64,000 bases of DNA from Lachnospiraceae bacterium (GCA_015056765.1 SVFQ01000002.1:124001-188000); one strand, 5' to 3'; shown: positions 27,028 through 37,033, counted from the first letter of the stretch. Numbers and translations are program-made. Notes: generated by a model not told the origin, from the sequence alone.

Positions 27028-29217
27028 CTACATCAACCTCGTGTCTTCCATGCGTTCTTCTACGTAATGGTTCAGTCCGATGAGTGGCTTACGAATCACA
27101 AGGCCAATCACCAGTGCAACTACTGCAAATACCAGTAGATACAATAAATTCATTACATAATTATGATCGTACATTCCGCCTATGGTTTCACGCATGGCAT
27201 TGATTGCATACGGGAATGGGAAGAAAATATAAATCTTCCGGTACACATCCGGCAAAAGTTCTATCGGGAAAGTACCACCGGATCCCGCAATCTGAATAAC
27301 CACAAGTACAACGCCAAGGGCTTTACCGATATCTCCAAAGGTAGCTGCCAAAGCGAAAATCAGTAAAGTAAAGACAAAGCTGGTCACTGCACTTGCTAAG
27401 TAGAACAGCCATGGATGAATCACCTGGCAATGTAGCAGGAAAATATCACCGCCTACAATAATAGCTGTCTGAATCTGTCCTAAAAGGAAGAATAAAAGAT
27501 ATCTTCCAAAGAACAGCTGATTATCCGTTGCCTTCGGATAATCCTTTTTCGAAGCATGCGGTTTAAAGATAGCGGTAAGTAACATGGCGCCCACCCAAAT
27601 AGCCAGGGTGGAATAAAATGGCGTGACGCCGGAGCCATAGTTGGCTACAGGATAAATCTCTTTTGTCTCTACTTCCACCAGGGATGAGAAAAATGCCCCA
27701 TAGGTTTCCGGATTGCCATCCATAATACTGAGCACCGTATCCAGAAGTCCACCATTCTCTACCTTATCAATTTCTGTCAGGACTCTATCGCACTTTTGAA
27801 TTGCAAGATTTAAGCTGTTTTGCACTTGCTTTAGAGACTGATTGGTTGTTTCCACCGTAGTAGCGGTTTGGTCTGACATCTGTTGTACAGAATCCATGGT
27901 AATCTCCATAGATTGCAAAATGGCTTTGGAATCAGTCAATATAGATTTCAATCTTTCCTTAGAATCATCTACGTTTGGTTTTAAACCATTATCATAGCTT
28001 CCCTTCAGGCCCTTAGCCGCGTCCATGGCATTAGTTAATGCGCTCTTCAAGCCCTGCATGGAGCCGGTATTTTTCACCATATCCACTGGGTCATTTCCTG
28101 AAATGTCCGCAAGGGCATTAGGATTTAAACCAAGCGCCTCCAATTCTGCCACAATGCTGTCCAGGTTTTCATTCATGGATTGAATATAACCTCTGATTTC
28201 AGAGATTTTTTCTCTGTCTGCGGCGGGAATAAACCACATATCTTCCAGCGTTGCCAGAATACCGTCCAGGGTCTCCAGTTGCTTCTTGATATCAGTGGCA
28301 TTTTTCTTAGCTTCTTCCAATTTGTCCTTAAAGTCCACTGCTTGCGGAGAAGTGGCCGCTTCTTTCATTAAGCTTTCCAGATTCGTGATACTGCTTTCAA
28401 TAGAAACTAAACTATCTTTAATATTTTTAGCATACGTATCATAGTTACGTGGTGGATTTTGTAAGGTATTCTTTGCCGCATCCAGTTTGCTTTCACTGTT
28501 CTGAAGGGTGGTCTTTGCCTGACCGACTTTTCCTTCTGTATCATCAAAGATTTCGCCCAGGGACTGATTACCGTTTACCACGATATCCAAAGCATTTTTG
28601 TAGGTCTTTAAGTTTTTTTGTAAATCCTCGACTTTTTCCCTAGGAGAAGCATCTGCCGTATCTTCATCCAGTTCTTTTTTATAGTCTTCTGTTATCTCAA
28701 ATAGAGATGAAACCAGTGTCTCCACATATTTTTCATTGATATTGTTCTTCAAAGTAGAAACTGCAGTATCCGTAATCTTTGTAGCTACTGCGTTTCGTTT
28801 CTCATTTTCATAATAGAAAATCGTAGGTTCGGATACCCCTTGGCTAAAGGCTTCCACCATGCTCTTGGTAAACAACGGGTCAATGACAACAGCTGCATAG
28901 AATTCACCGGAGCGCACACCATTGATAGCGTCCTCCTTCGTGCTTTCCGTCCAGCCAATTTTATTGTTTTCCCGCAAGGATTCTACGATATCCTCGCCCA
29001 TGTTTTCTTTTTTTCCATCTAAAAGGAAACCATCATCCTGATTGACAATGGCAATCTTAATGTTTCCTGTATTGGCATAAGGATCCCAGTTGGAATAAAT
29101 GTTGAACCAGGCATAGAGGGAAGGGATTGCGCACAATCCCCCCGCTACGACCAGAGCAAAGAACTGCTTTACTAATCTTTTGAAATCATTATGAAAAATA
29201 GAAAAAACTTGTTTCAT
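27028..29217 (-). CDS. YhgE/Pip family membrane protein
   Basis: 729 aa; GLCAIPSLYAWFNIYSNWDPYANTGN; GGTFPIELLPDVYRKIYIFFPFPYAINAMRETIGGMYDHNY. Confidence 0.92.
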   Translation of the reverse strand: MKQVFSIFHNDFKRLVKQFFALVVAGGLCAIPSLYAWFNIYSNWDPYANTGNIKIAIVNQDDGFLLDGKKENMGEDIVESLRENNKIGWTESTKEDAINGVRSGEFYAAVVIDPLFTKSMVEAFSQGVSEPTIFYYENEKRNAVATKITDTAVSTLKNNINEKYVETLVSSLFEITEDYKKELDEDTADASPREKVEDLQKNLKTYKNALDIVVNGNQSLGEIFDDTEGKVGQAKTTLQNSESKLDAAKNTLQNPPRNYDTYAKNIKDSLVSIESSITNLESLMKEAATSPQAVDFKDKLEEAKKNATDIKKQLETLDGILATLEDMWFIPAADREKISEIRGYIQSMNENLDSIVAELEALGLNPNALADISGNDPVDMVKNTGSMQGLKSALTNAMDAAKGLKGSYDNGLKPNVDDSKERLKSILTDSKAILQSMEITMDSVQQMSDQTATTVETTNQSLKQVQNSLNLAIQKCDRVLTEIDKVENGGLLDTVLSIMDGNPETYGAFFSSLVEVETKEIYPVANYGSGVTPFYSTLAIWVGAMLLTAIFKPHASKKDYPKATDNQLFFGRYLLFFLLGQIQTAIIVGGDIFLLHCQVIHPWLFYLASAVTSFVFTLLIFALAATFGDIGKALGVVLVVIQIAGSGGTFPIELLPDVYRKIYIFFPFPYAINAMRETIGGMYDHNYVMNLLYLLVFAVVALVIGLVIRKPLIGLNHYVEERMEDTRLM

Positions 29218-29230
29218 GTTCCCACTCTTA

Positions 29231-31027
29231 CTAAATTGCTTTTGTAGCCTCTTTTAACCAGATTCGTTCTTCTTCATCCAGGTATGGGCTAATCTTTGCA
29301 TATACATCTGCATGATATGCATTTAATCTACGCACATCTTCTTCCCGAAGATACTTTTTGTCGATTGCTTCCAAATCAATTGGCGCATAGGTAAGATGTT
29401 CGAATTTCATAAATTGACCATCCCCATTGTGCATAGCTTTTTTCACTTCTAAGATATTTTCAATTCGAATACCATGGCTACCCTGGATATATACACCGGG
29501 TTCGTCACTGACAATCATGCCTTCCTCTAATGGGGTATCTTTTTTGGATAACAATCTTGGGCGAATGCTCTGTGGTCCTTCATGGACATTTAGAACAAAT
29601 CCGATTCCATGACCTGTACCACATTTATAATCAATACCCAAATCCCATAAAGGCTGTCTAGCCATAATATCCAGGTTAATACCACCACAGCCATAAAGGA
29701 ATGTGGTATCAGCCAGCTGTAACATACCTGCTACAGTCTTTGAATAATGCTCTTTCATGGTATCGGAAATCTCACCAATGACGATAGTACGGGTGACATC
29801 CGTAGTACCTCTGTGATAGGTACCGCCGGAATCCACCAAAAGCATTCCCTTCGGTTCAAGTACCTTGAAATCTGTTTCTGTAGCTTCATAATGCATCATC
29901 GCTGCATTTTCCTGATATGCAGAAATGGTTGGGAAGGATAATTCCACAAAATCATGAATCTTCTCACGGAAGCTATCCATTTTCATGGCAGCAGAGTACT
30001 CCGTGATTTCTTCCTTTCCGATATGGTTCTTTAACCAATAGATGAATTTGCAAACAGCAGCACTATCCTCTAAGTAGATATCGCGAATCTGTTCCATTTC
30101 TCTGGGTGTTTTAACAGCTTTATACCACTCTGTTGGGTTTGCCTTTTCTACTACCTGGGCTTTTTCCTTTGCCAGCTGGTATAGGCCATAACTGATATTC
30201 TCTTCATCCAGCATTACAGCGCCCCGGAAATCATAAGCTTTCAAAAAGGCAGTCACATCCTGATAAGAACGAATCTGAATGTTTTTCTTTTCAAAGTAGG
30301 CTTTTGCTTCTGCGGTAATCTCGGCTTCCTGAATGAAAAGATATACGTCATCCATAGTGATAAAGCCATAGCTCATAGCTACAGGATTGCATTCCACATC
30401 ATTTCCTCTGATATTTAAAAGCCACATCAAATCATCCAGTTTGGAAAGCAATAAATAAGCCGCATCTGCTTCTTTCATCTTGTCTCGAACAAGAGCCAGC
30501 TTTTCTTCTGCTGTACGACCACAGTTTTCTTCTTTTAAAAGCCAAACAGGATTGCAAGGAAGTGCCGGACGGTCTGTCCATACTTCCTTAGATAAGTCCA
30601 AATCATATTGAACCTTTCCATCCTTCTTTGCAACGGTCTTTGCCATCTGAAGGCCTTTGCCGGCTTCCACGGTCATACCGTCAAAGGCCAGGGTTTCTCC
30701 AGCCTTTATATGATCTTTTAAATACTCATTCAGAGTAGGCACATTTTCCTGCGCCATACGGTATAAGGTAACACCGGTACCCTCTAATTCTTTTTCTGCC
30801 TGGACAAAGTATCTGCCATCTGTCCAAAGTCCGGCCCAATCCTGAGATACTAAAAGGTCTCCGTTGGATCCTGTAAAACCGCAGAAATATTCTCTGCTTT
30901 TAAAGAAATCACTTACATATTCACTGCAATGATAATCCCCTGTGGTGATATAGTAATACTCTACACCATGGGCTTTCATAGCTTTTCTAAGTTCTTCTAA
31001 TCGTGTTGTAATTACAGTATTAGTCAT
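29231..31027 (-). CDS. M24 family Xaa-Pro aminopeptidase
   Basis: DSGGTYHRGTTDVTRT; GTGHGIGFVLNVHEGPQSI; start MTNTVITTRLEELRKAM. Confidence 0.93.
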   Translation of the reverse strand: MTNTVITTRLEELRKAMKAHGVEYYYITTGDYHCSEYVSDFFKSREYFCGFTGSNGDLLVSQDWAGLWTDGRYFVQAEKELEGTGVTLYRMAQENVPTLNEYLKDHIKAGETLAFDGMTVEAGKGLQMAKTVAKKDGKVQYDLDLSKEVWTDRPALPCNPVWLLKEENCGRTAEEKLALVRDKMKEADAAYLLLSKLDDLMWLLNIRGNDVECNPVAMSYGFITMDDVYLFIQEAEITAEAKAYFEKKNIQIRSYQDVTAFLKAYDFRGAVMLDEENISYGLYQLAKEKAQVVEKANPTEWYKAVKTPREMEQIRDIYLEDSAAVCKFIYWLKNHIGKEEITEYSAAMKMDSFREKIHDFVELSFPTISAYQENAAMMHYEATETDFKVLEPKGMLLVDSGGTYHRGTTDVTRTIVIGEISDTMKEHYSKTVAGMLQLADTTFLYGCGGINLDIMARQPLWDLGIDYKCGTGHGIGFVLNVHEGPQSIRPRLLSKKDTPLEEGMIVSDEPGVYIQGSHGIRIENILEVKKAMHNGDGQFMKFEHLTYAPIDLEAIDKKYLREEDVRRLNAYHADVYAKISPYLDEEERIWLKEATKAI

Positions 31028-31206
31028 AACTATTCGCCTTTCGTGTCTAGTGTAGCACCATTTATCAGAAAAACGGTAGTACATTTTCTTTACACTGTCA
31101 AAATTATTATTCTTCTGACTATAGATGCTCTGTCTCATTTATTCTACTCTTGATGCCCGTTTTCTTCAACTTGATTGCAGACTAATTTTGATTGAATTTT
31201 CGCATA

Positions 31207-31239
31207 ATTCTTGTATAATAATACAAATTCTTGTACAAT
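31207..31239 (+). promoter_or_regulatory. tandem overlapping promoters of citrate synthase with repeated ATTCTTGTAYAAT
   Basis: attcttgtataat (31207-31219) and attcttgtacaat (31227-31239); TTGAAT-16-TATAAT and TTGTAT-17-TACAAT. Confidence 0.6.
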
Positions 31240-31271
31240 AGACGGAAAGAAAAATAAGAAAGGTGGTAGCC

Positions 31272-32642
31272 ATGGATAACGAAATAATAAATTACTCAGA
31301 AGTCACTCCAGACTTAGTCACCCTAGCAGAGAGGAGTAGACAAGCCGGCGTTATCGATTCGGAATTATATACGAAATATGACGTCAAACGCGGTCTTAGA
31401 GATTTAGACGGCCGTGGCGTATTGGCAGGTCTCACCAATATCTCTGATGTAAGGGCCTCAGTCATAGAAAATGGTCAGTTGATTCATATCGATGGCGACC
31501 TTTTTTATAGAGGATACAATGTAAAAGATTTAATCGGTGGATATACAAAAGATCACCGTTTTGGTTTTGAAGAAGCCACTTACCTACTTCTGTTTGGCGA
31601 ATTACCTACGAAGAATGAGTTACAGGCCTTTCAGGAACTGCTTGGAAAGTATCGTTCTCTCCCACCAAGTTTTGTGAGAGACGTCATCATGAAAGCACCA
31701 AGTAATAACATGATGAACACTCTAGCCAGATCTGTACTTACTTTATACTCTTATGATTCTGCCGCAGACGATACTTCTTTACCAAACGTTCTCAGACAAT
31801 GTATTCAGCTCATCAGTGCTTTCCCGCTTCTAGCGATTTATGGCTATCAGGCTTACTCCCATTATCACGAAGGAGGAAGTCTCATTATTCATCAGCCTGA
31901 CCCGAAGTTGTCTACTGCTGAGAATATCCTTCACCTTTTGCGTCCTGACAGTAGCTATACGCCTTTAGAAGCGCAGATTTTGGACGTAGCCTTGGTATTA
32001 CACATGGAGCATGGCGGTGGTAATAACTCTACTTTCACCACTCATGTAGTAACTTCTTCCATGACAGATACCTACTCTGTTATTGCAGCGGCTCTTGGTT
32101 CTTTAAAAGGACCTCGTCACGGCGGCGCCAATATCAAAGTAGTGGAAATGTTCGAAGACATGAAAGAAAAAGTGAAAGACTGGGAAGATGATGAGGAAGT
32201 ATCTGCTTACCTCATCGACTTGCTGGATAAAAAAGCTTTTGATAAACAAGGCTTGATCTACGGTGTGGGCCACGCAATTTATTCCAAGTCTGACCCGCGT
32301 GCTGTGGTATTCAAGGATTTCGTTCGAAGATTATCGGAGGAAAAGGGACTATCGAAAGAATTTGAATTATACAGTCGTGTAGAAAGACTTGCTCCAGGCA
32401 TTATTTCCAAACATAGACAGATGTACAAAGGCGTCAGTGTAAACGTAGACTTTTATTCCGGCTTTGTATATCACATGCTGGACTTGCCTCTAGAGCTCTA
32501 CACACCGATCTTTGCCATAGCCAGAATCGCCGGATGGAGTGCTCACCGCATGGAAGAATTATCCAACAACGGAAAAATCATCCGTCCAGCCTACAGACCT
32601 GTCAGCGATAATCGAGAATACATTCCAATGGAAAAACGTTAA
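31272..32642 (+). CDS. gltA: citrate synthase
   Basis: IDGDLFYRGYNVKDLI; GSLKGPRHGGANIKV; GVGHAIYSKSDPRA; RIAGWSAHRMEEL. Confidence 0.96.
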   Translation: MDNEIINYSEVTPDLVTLAERSRQAGVIDSELYTKYDVKRGLRDLDGRGVLAGLTNISDVRASVIENGQLIHIDGDLFYRGYNVKDLIGGYTKDHRFGFEEATYLLLFGELPTKNELQAFQELLGKYRSLPPSFVRDVIMKAPSNNMMNTLARSVLTLYSYDSAADDTSLPNVLRQCIQLISAFPLLAIYGYQAYSHYHEGGSLIIHQPDPKLSTAENILHLLRPDSSYTPLEAQILDVALVLHMEHGGGNNSTFTTHVVTSSMTDTYSVIAAALGSLKGPRHGGANIKVVEMFEDMKEKVKDWEDDEEVSAYLIDLLDKKAFDKQGLIYGVGHAIYSKSDPRAVVFKDFVRRLSEEKGLSKEFELYSRVERLAPGIISKHRQMYKGVSVNVDFYSGFVYHMLDLPLELYTPIFAIARIAGWSAHRMEELSNNGKIIRPAYRPVSDNREYIPMEKR

Positions 32643-32643
32643 A

Positions 32644-32669
32644 AAGAGCCGGGAAGCTTCCCGGCTCTT
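32644..32669. terminator. perfectly palindromic bidirectional terminator
   Basis: aagagccgggaagcttcccggctctt. Confidence 0.75.
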
Positions 32670-32674
32670 ACTTT

Positions 32675-33022
32675 TTATGAATTAGGCCATAAATACTTCT
32701 TCTGTGCATCCATATTCATCTTTGCATAAAGCATGACGATGATGAAAAATGCAAGGCACATAGCCATGTTGAAATAAGGAATCAACAAATACTGTGTGTT
32801 CACAATATCCAGGATACCTACGATTGCTGTCATAGCTCCCAAAACCACAGTCTTCCTATACATTGCTTTGATAAATCCCTCTTTATCAAACGCGGTATCC
32901 AAATCAGCACCTTTAGAAATCAACGTAGTAGAAATCACTCTCGTCTGATTCATCTTGATGGCACTAAATACCAGATATACGCCGCATATAATAATAAAAA
33001 CATCCAAAAAGTTCTCAGACAT
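32675..33022 (-). CDS. hypothetical membrane protein
   Basis: Start MSENFLDVFIIICGVYLVFSAIKM immediately after the stop of the response regulator. Confidence 0.65.
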   Translation of the reverse strand: MSENFLDVFIIICGVYLVFSAIKMNQTRVISTTLISKGADLDTAFDKEGFIKAMYRKTVVLGAMTAIVGILDIVNTQYLLIPYFNMAMCLAFFIIVMLYAKMNMDAQKKYLWPNS

Positions 33023-33023
33023 A

Positions 33024-33389
33024 TTATGCCTCCAACACCTTCTGTACACATTCTAATACTCTGTTTGGTTCAAAGGGTTTGCGAATAAAATCTACAGCCC
33101 CCATCTGAAGGCCCTTTTCCTCAGTAGCAATTTCAGAATCCGCACTTAAGAAGATAACAGGAATCTCACTTAATCCACGTTCTTTAATGAGCTCCATGGT
33201 CTGATATCCATCCAGATTCGGCATAAAGACGTCAAGAATAATGAGATCCGGTTTTTGTTCTGCCAAAAAGGTCAGCGCCGCCTCTCCTGACTTTGCCATA
33301 GAAATCTTGTAATAGTCTTTGAGGATTTCACCGATGCATCTTAAGTTTGTTGAAACATCATCCACAACAAGGACATGCTTTTTTTCCAT
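33024..33389 (-). CDS. stand-alone response regulator receiver protein
   Basis: VLVVDDVSTN; LIILDVFMPNLDGYQ; FLSAD; FIRKPFEP. Confidence 0.92.
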   Translation of the reverse strand: MEKKHVLVVDDVSTNLRCIGEILKDYYKISMAKSGEAALTFLAEQKPDLIILDVFMPNLDGYQTMELIKERGLSEIPVIFLSADSEIATEEKGLQMGAVDFIRKPFEPNRVLECVQKVLEA

Positions 33390-33437
33390 TATAGCTAGTA
33401 TTATCTCCTATTTAGAATCCGCTAGTAGTATAGCATA

Positions 33438-34928
33438 TCATTTTAAATTAAGAAATGCTTTTATTTGATTTACCATTTCTTCTTTTTCACATACGTGATC
33501 ATGTACAACTTTTGCGTTGCGAATTTCCTCAATTGCTTTCGGAACTTCAACATTTCCAATTTTAGAAAGTTCGTCTACCAAGTCAAAATCAGACCAGCTA
33601 TCATATTTAGAATCAATAGCCGTCATGACGCTTCTGGTAAATTTGAAAGGAGATGCGGTACTTGCAATAATGCAAGGATTCGTATTCCCGGTCTTCTTTC
33701 TAAAGTCTTGGCATACACTACTGGCAACAGCTGTATGAGTATCCAGTACATAGCCACAAGACTCATATACTCGTTTAATCTCTGCTGCAGTCTCTTCTTC
33801 AGATGCATAACCGCCAAAGAAGTCTGCCATATTCTTTTTCATTTCGTCCGTAATGACATAGCTGCCCTTTGTCTGTAAATCAGACATGAGACTTGCGCAA
33901 AGCTTCGCATCTCTTCCGGCTACTTCATAAAGAAGTCGCTCCAAATTAGAAGAAATCAAGATATCCATGGATGGAGAGCTTGTGAGCATAAACTCACGAT
34001 TTCTATCATAGGTGCCGCTCTGGAAGAAATCAAACAGTACTTTATTTTCATTGGAAGCACATACAAGTCGATCAATGGGCACGCCCATTTCCTTTGCATA
34101 GTGTGCTGCCAGGATATTACCAAAGTTACCGGTAGGGACTACCACGTTTACCTTTTCCCCTGCCTTAATCTTCTCTTCTCCAAGTAATTTGGCATAGCTA
34201 TATACATAGTAAACAATCTGGGGAACCAGTCTGCCGATATTGATGGAGTTCGCTGAGCTAAAACGGTAACCTGCCTGTTTCATCTCCTCTGCAAAAGCAG
34301 CATCGTTAAAGATTTTCTTTACACCGGTCTGGGCATCATCAAAGTTACCGTGAATACCTACTACATAGGTATTATCTCCAACCTGGGTAACCATCTGTTT
34401 TTCCTGAATAGGACTGACTCCATTTTTGGGATAGAACACCACAATCTTGGTGCCTTCCACACCGGCAAACCCAGCCAAAGCAGCCTTTCCGGTATCTCCA
34501 CTGGTAGCTGTTAAAATCACGATTTCCTCTTTGATCTGATTCTTACGAGCTGCAGTAGTTAGTAGATGGGGCAAAATAGATAATGCCATATCTTTAAAGG
34601 CAATGGTAGCCCCATGGAATAATTCAAGATAATATGCATCTTCTGCGTAAGTAAGGGGTGCGATTTCCTCAGTATCGAACTTCTTATCATATGCTTTCTC
34701 AATGCAGTTTTGCAGTTCTTCTTTTGTAAAGTCTGTCAGGTACAGCTTCATTACCTCATAAGCTGTTTCCTGATAGGACATCTTGGATAATTCTTCTAAA
34801 GAAACATCCAGTGTCGGAATGTGATCCGGAACGAATAAACCACCGTCTTTCGAAAGGCCCTGCAAAATCGCCTGGCTTGCGGTGATACCTTCACCCTCAG
34901 ATCTGGTACTTAAATAATGAATAGCCAT
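33438..34928 (-). CDS. thrC: threonine synthase
   Basis: LFHGATIAFKDMALSILPHLL; TATSGDTGKAALAGF; VPTGNFGNILAAHYAK. Confidence 0.97.
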   Translation of the reverse strand: MAIHYLSTRSEGEGITASQAILQGLSKDGGLFVPDHIPTLDVSLEELSKMSYQETAYEVMKLYLTDFTKEELQNCIEKAYDKKFDTEEIAPLTYAEDAYYLELFHGATIAFKDMALSILPHLLTTAARKNQIKEEIVILTATSGDTGKAALAGFAGVEGTKIVVFYPKNGVSPIQEKQMVTQVGDNTYVVGIHGNFDDAQTGVKKIFNDAAFAEEMKQAGYRFSSANSINIGRLVPQIVYYVYSYAKLLGEEKIKAGEKVNVVVPTGNFGNILAAHYAKEMGVPIDRLVCASNENKVLFDFFQSGTYDRNREFMLTSSPSMDILISSNLERLLYEVAGRDAKLCASLMSDLQTKGSYVITDEMKKNMADFFGGYASEEETAAEIKRVYESCGYVLDTHTAVASSVCQDFRKKTGNTNPCIIASTASPFKFTRSVMTAIDSKYDSWSDFDLVDELSKIGNVEVPKAIEEIRNAKVVHDHVCEKEEMVNQIKAFLNLK

Positions 34929-35038
34929 TTCCTCATTCTCCTCATTTCATGTGTATTGTACTTCCAAACTCACATCTATTATAATATAACTGAAGTAACG
35001 TATAAAAACAAGGAAACTAGCGAAAAAGGACGTGTAAT

Positions 35039-35833
35039 TTGCATTATCCCGGCGTATACGAAACGGAACTAAAAGATGGCACCAAAAGTTATAGAGCCTC
35101 ACTTACGCACAAAGGAAAACATATTGCGTTAGGCTCTTTTTCTAGTGCAAAAAAGGCCTCCAAAGTCTATGAAGAGGGACATAAAGTACTGAAAGATAAA
35201 ACCTATCAGCCCCAAAACTACCGCAAATCCTTCTCTCTTCCTTTTGATAAATACATCTCCCTTATTAACTTACGAGATAATCGTATGTATTTCGCAAACC
35301 CGATTTATCTGGAGAAAAACTACTTTTCCTATTACTTATCGCCGGACAGAGTCCTGCGTTTTGATTCCGATGATCTCTTCTACTATTCCATGCATCGCAT
35401 CATGAAGCGCGGCAAACATCTTTTCATCGATGACTATGGTTCCCAGGTCTCCCTCCCCGGCAGATACGGCATCAGGAATTACGCCATCGAAGGCAAAGAC
35501 TACCGCTTTGTCAATGGGGACCACTACGATTATAGACATGCCAACATCGAAATCTATAATCCATATTATGGGATTGAAGAAATAGAGAAAAAAGGTGTTA
35601 CTAAATATCGTGCCAAAATCCATGTAAATGGATACTTTATCGTGGGAGTCTACAATACACAAATCGAGGCTGCTATCGCTTACAATAAAGCTGCCGATAT
35701 CCTAAAGGCTGCCGGCGTGAAAAAGAACTACGCTGTCAATTATATCGATGAGATTACCCAAAAGGAATACGCAGATATTTACAAAGAACTAACCATTTCG
35801 GAAACTATAAGGAATTATACCTGTCCATGCTAG
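35039..35833 (+). CDS. AP2 domain-containing protein (two AP2-like repeats with degenerate HNH-like linker)
   Basis: TTG start with AAAAGGA 8 nt upstream; N-terminal GVYETELKDGTKSYRASLTHKGKHIALGSFSSAKKASKVYE; C-terminal GIEEIEKKGVTKYRAKIHVNGYFIVGVYNTQIEAAIAYNKAADIL; middle VNGDHYDYRHANIEIYN resembles HNH homing endonuclease IDGDxxNNRxENLRxxN. Confidence 0.78.
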   Translation: MHYPGVYETELKDGTKSYRASLTHKGKHIALGSFSSAKKASKVYEEGHKVLKDKTYQPQNYRKSFSLPFDKYISLINLRDNRMYFANPIYLEKNYFSYYLSPDRVLRFDSDDLFYYSMHRIMKRGKHLFIDDYGSQVSLPGRYGIRNYAIEGKDYRFVNGDHYDYRHANIEIYNPYYGIEEIEKKGVTKYRAKIHVNGYFIVGVYNTQIEAAIAYNKAADILKAAGVKKNYAVNYIDEITQKEYADIYKELTISETIRNYTCPC

Positions 35834-35880
35834 TCTTACTCGGATTAGTAATCTTATCCTTTCAACAAAAGGCCAAAAGA

Positions 35881-35908
35881 AAGCCCGCAGAATTACCTGC
35901 GGGCTTTT
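35881..35908. terminator. bidirectional terminator
   Basis: aagcccgcag-aattac-ctgcgggctt. Confidence 0.7.
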
Positions 35909-35929
35909 AAAAATCACACTGCTATAAGT

Positions 35930-37033
35930 TTACTTCAAAGTATAATCATGGAAGCTTAGATTTAAATGACATGGTCCATTGATACCGGAGATCTCACCTT
36001 GCATCTCGTACTGCCACATGCCTAGCTCATAAGGATAGTCTAACTGGTCTCCCGGCTGAGATAACCAAATATCATAATCTGATAATTTGTTCAGATTGAT
36101 ATCTTTCAAAAGGAAGGATTTGTCTCCATACACTGCCGGGATATATCCTGCTTGCTGTACCGACTGACAAAACTGCAGGATAACATTGGTTTTTTCTTCT
36201 CGATTTAATTTCTCAATGCGGGAAGAATCTCCCGTCACATATTCCATGTCGATTGCAATGGGGTAAGTCACTTTGTACTCTCCAATGGAGTTTACGATAG
36301 TCACCACTTCTTCCACCGCTTCCTCCAGGGAAATAGCCTGAGAATAGAAGGTAAGTCCGATGTTCATACCGGCTTCTGATGCCTGTCTCATATTCTCCTG
36401 GAAGTACTCATCCATGGTAATCTTGCCGGTTTCGTACCCTCTGGCCCCAACCCTGATCATGACAAAGGTTACGCCTGCTTTTTTCAACGCATTATAATCC
36501 ACGTAGCTATTGGTTTTGGAAACGTCAACGCCAACCGAAGTAATCACTTCACCGTCTTCCGTGTATTTCATCAACTGGTTGGTCTTGGAAAACTTGGTCA
36601 GGTCATACTGATTTTTCTTTAGATAATTGTTAATGGGAATCCACTCTTCTTTTCCGTCCCGATTGACAATCTTGGTGTGCTTTCCATCATTGGTTTCATC
36701 TATTTCAGTGGTTTCCGTTTCTTCTTCTGATTCAGCTGCCTGATTGGAGGCTTGTTCTTCTGTCTTCTCCGGATACATATTCCAAAATGTCAGGTCCTGC
36801 GCAGTTAAGTACTCTTTTTTGGAAGTGTCGGAGTTTACACTGCTTTCTTCTGTTTCTACAGATACCACGCTTTCAGCCTTAGAAGCCCGCTTCACAAGTC
36901 CCAATTCATAGCGATTCAAATAGATGACAATACCTAAAATCAAAATCGTTACCACTGCCATAATGGCAATCATGGCAGTTAGGCCTGTGTCGTGTCCGCT
37001 TTCATCATATTCATCATCAGGTGACCAGCGCAT
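35930..37033 (-). CDS. membrane-anchored GH25 lysozyme-like protein
   Basis: TM VVTILILGIVIYL; GVDVSKTNSYVDYNALKKAGVTFVMIRVGARGYETGKITMDEYF; YPIAIDMEYV; WQYEMQGEISGINGPCHLNLSF. Confidence 0.9.
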   Translation of the reverse strand: MRWSPDDEYDESGHDTGLTAMIAIMAVVTILILGIVIYLNRYELGLVKRASKAESVVSVETEESSVNSDTSKKEYLTAQDLTFWNMYPEKTEEQASNQAAESEEETETTEIDETNDGKHTKIVNRDGKEEWIPINNYLKKNQYDLTKFSKTNQLMKYTEDGEVITSVGVDVSKTNSYVDYNALKKAGVTFVMIRVGARGYETGKITMDEYFQENMRQASEAGMNIGLTFYSQAISLEEAVEEVVTIVNSIGEYKVTYPIAIDMEYVTGDSSRIEKLNREEKTNVILQFCQSVQQAGYIPAVYGDKSFLLKDINLNKLSDYDIWLSQPGDQLDYPYELGMWQYEMQGEISGINGPCHLNLSFHDYTLK

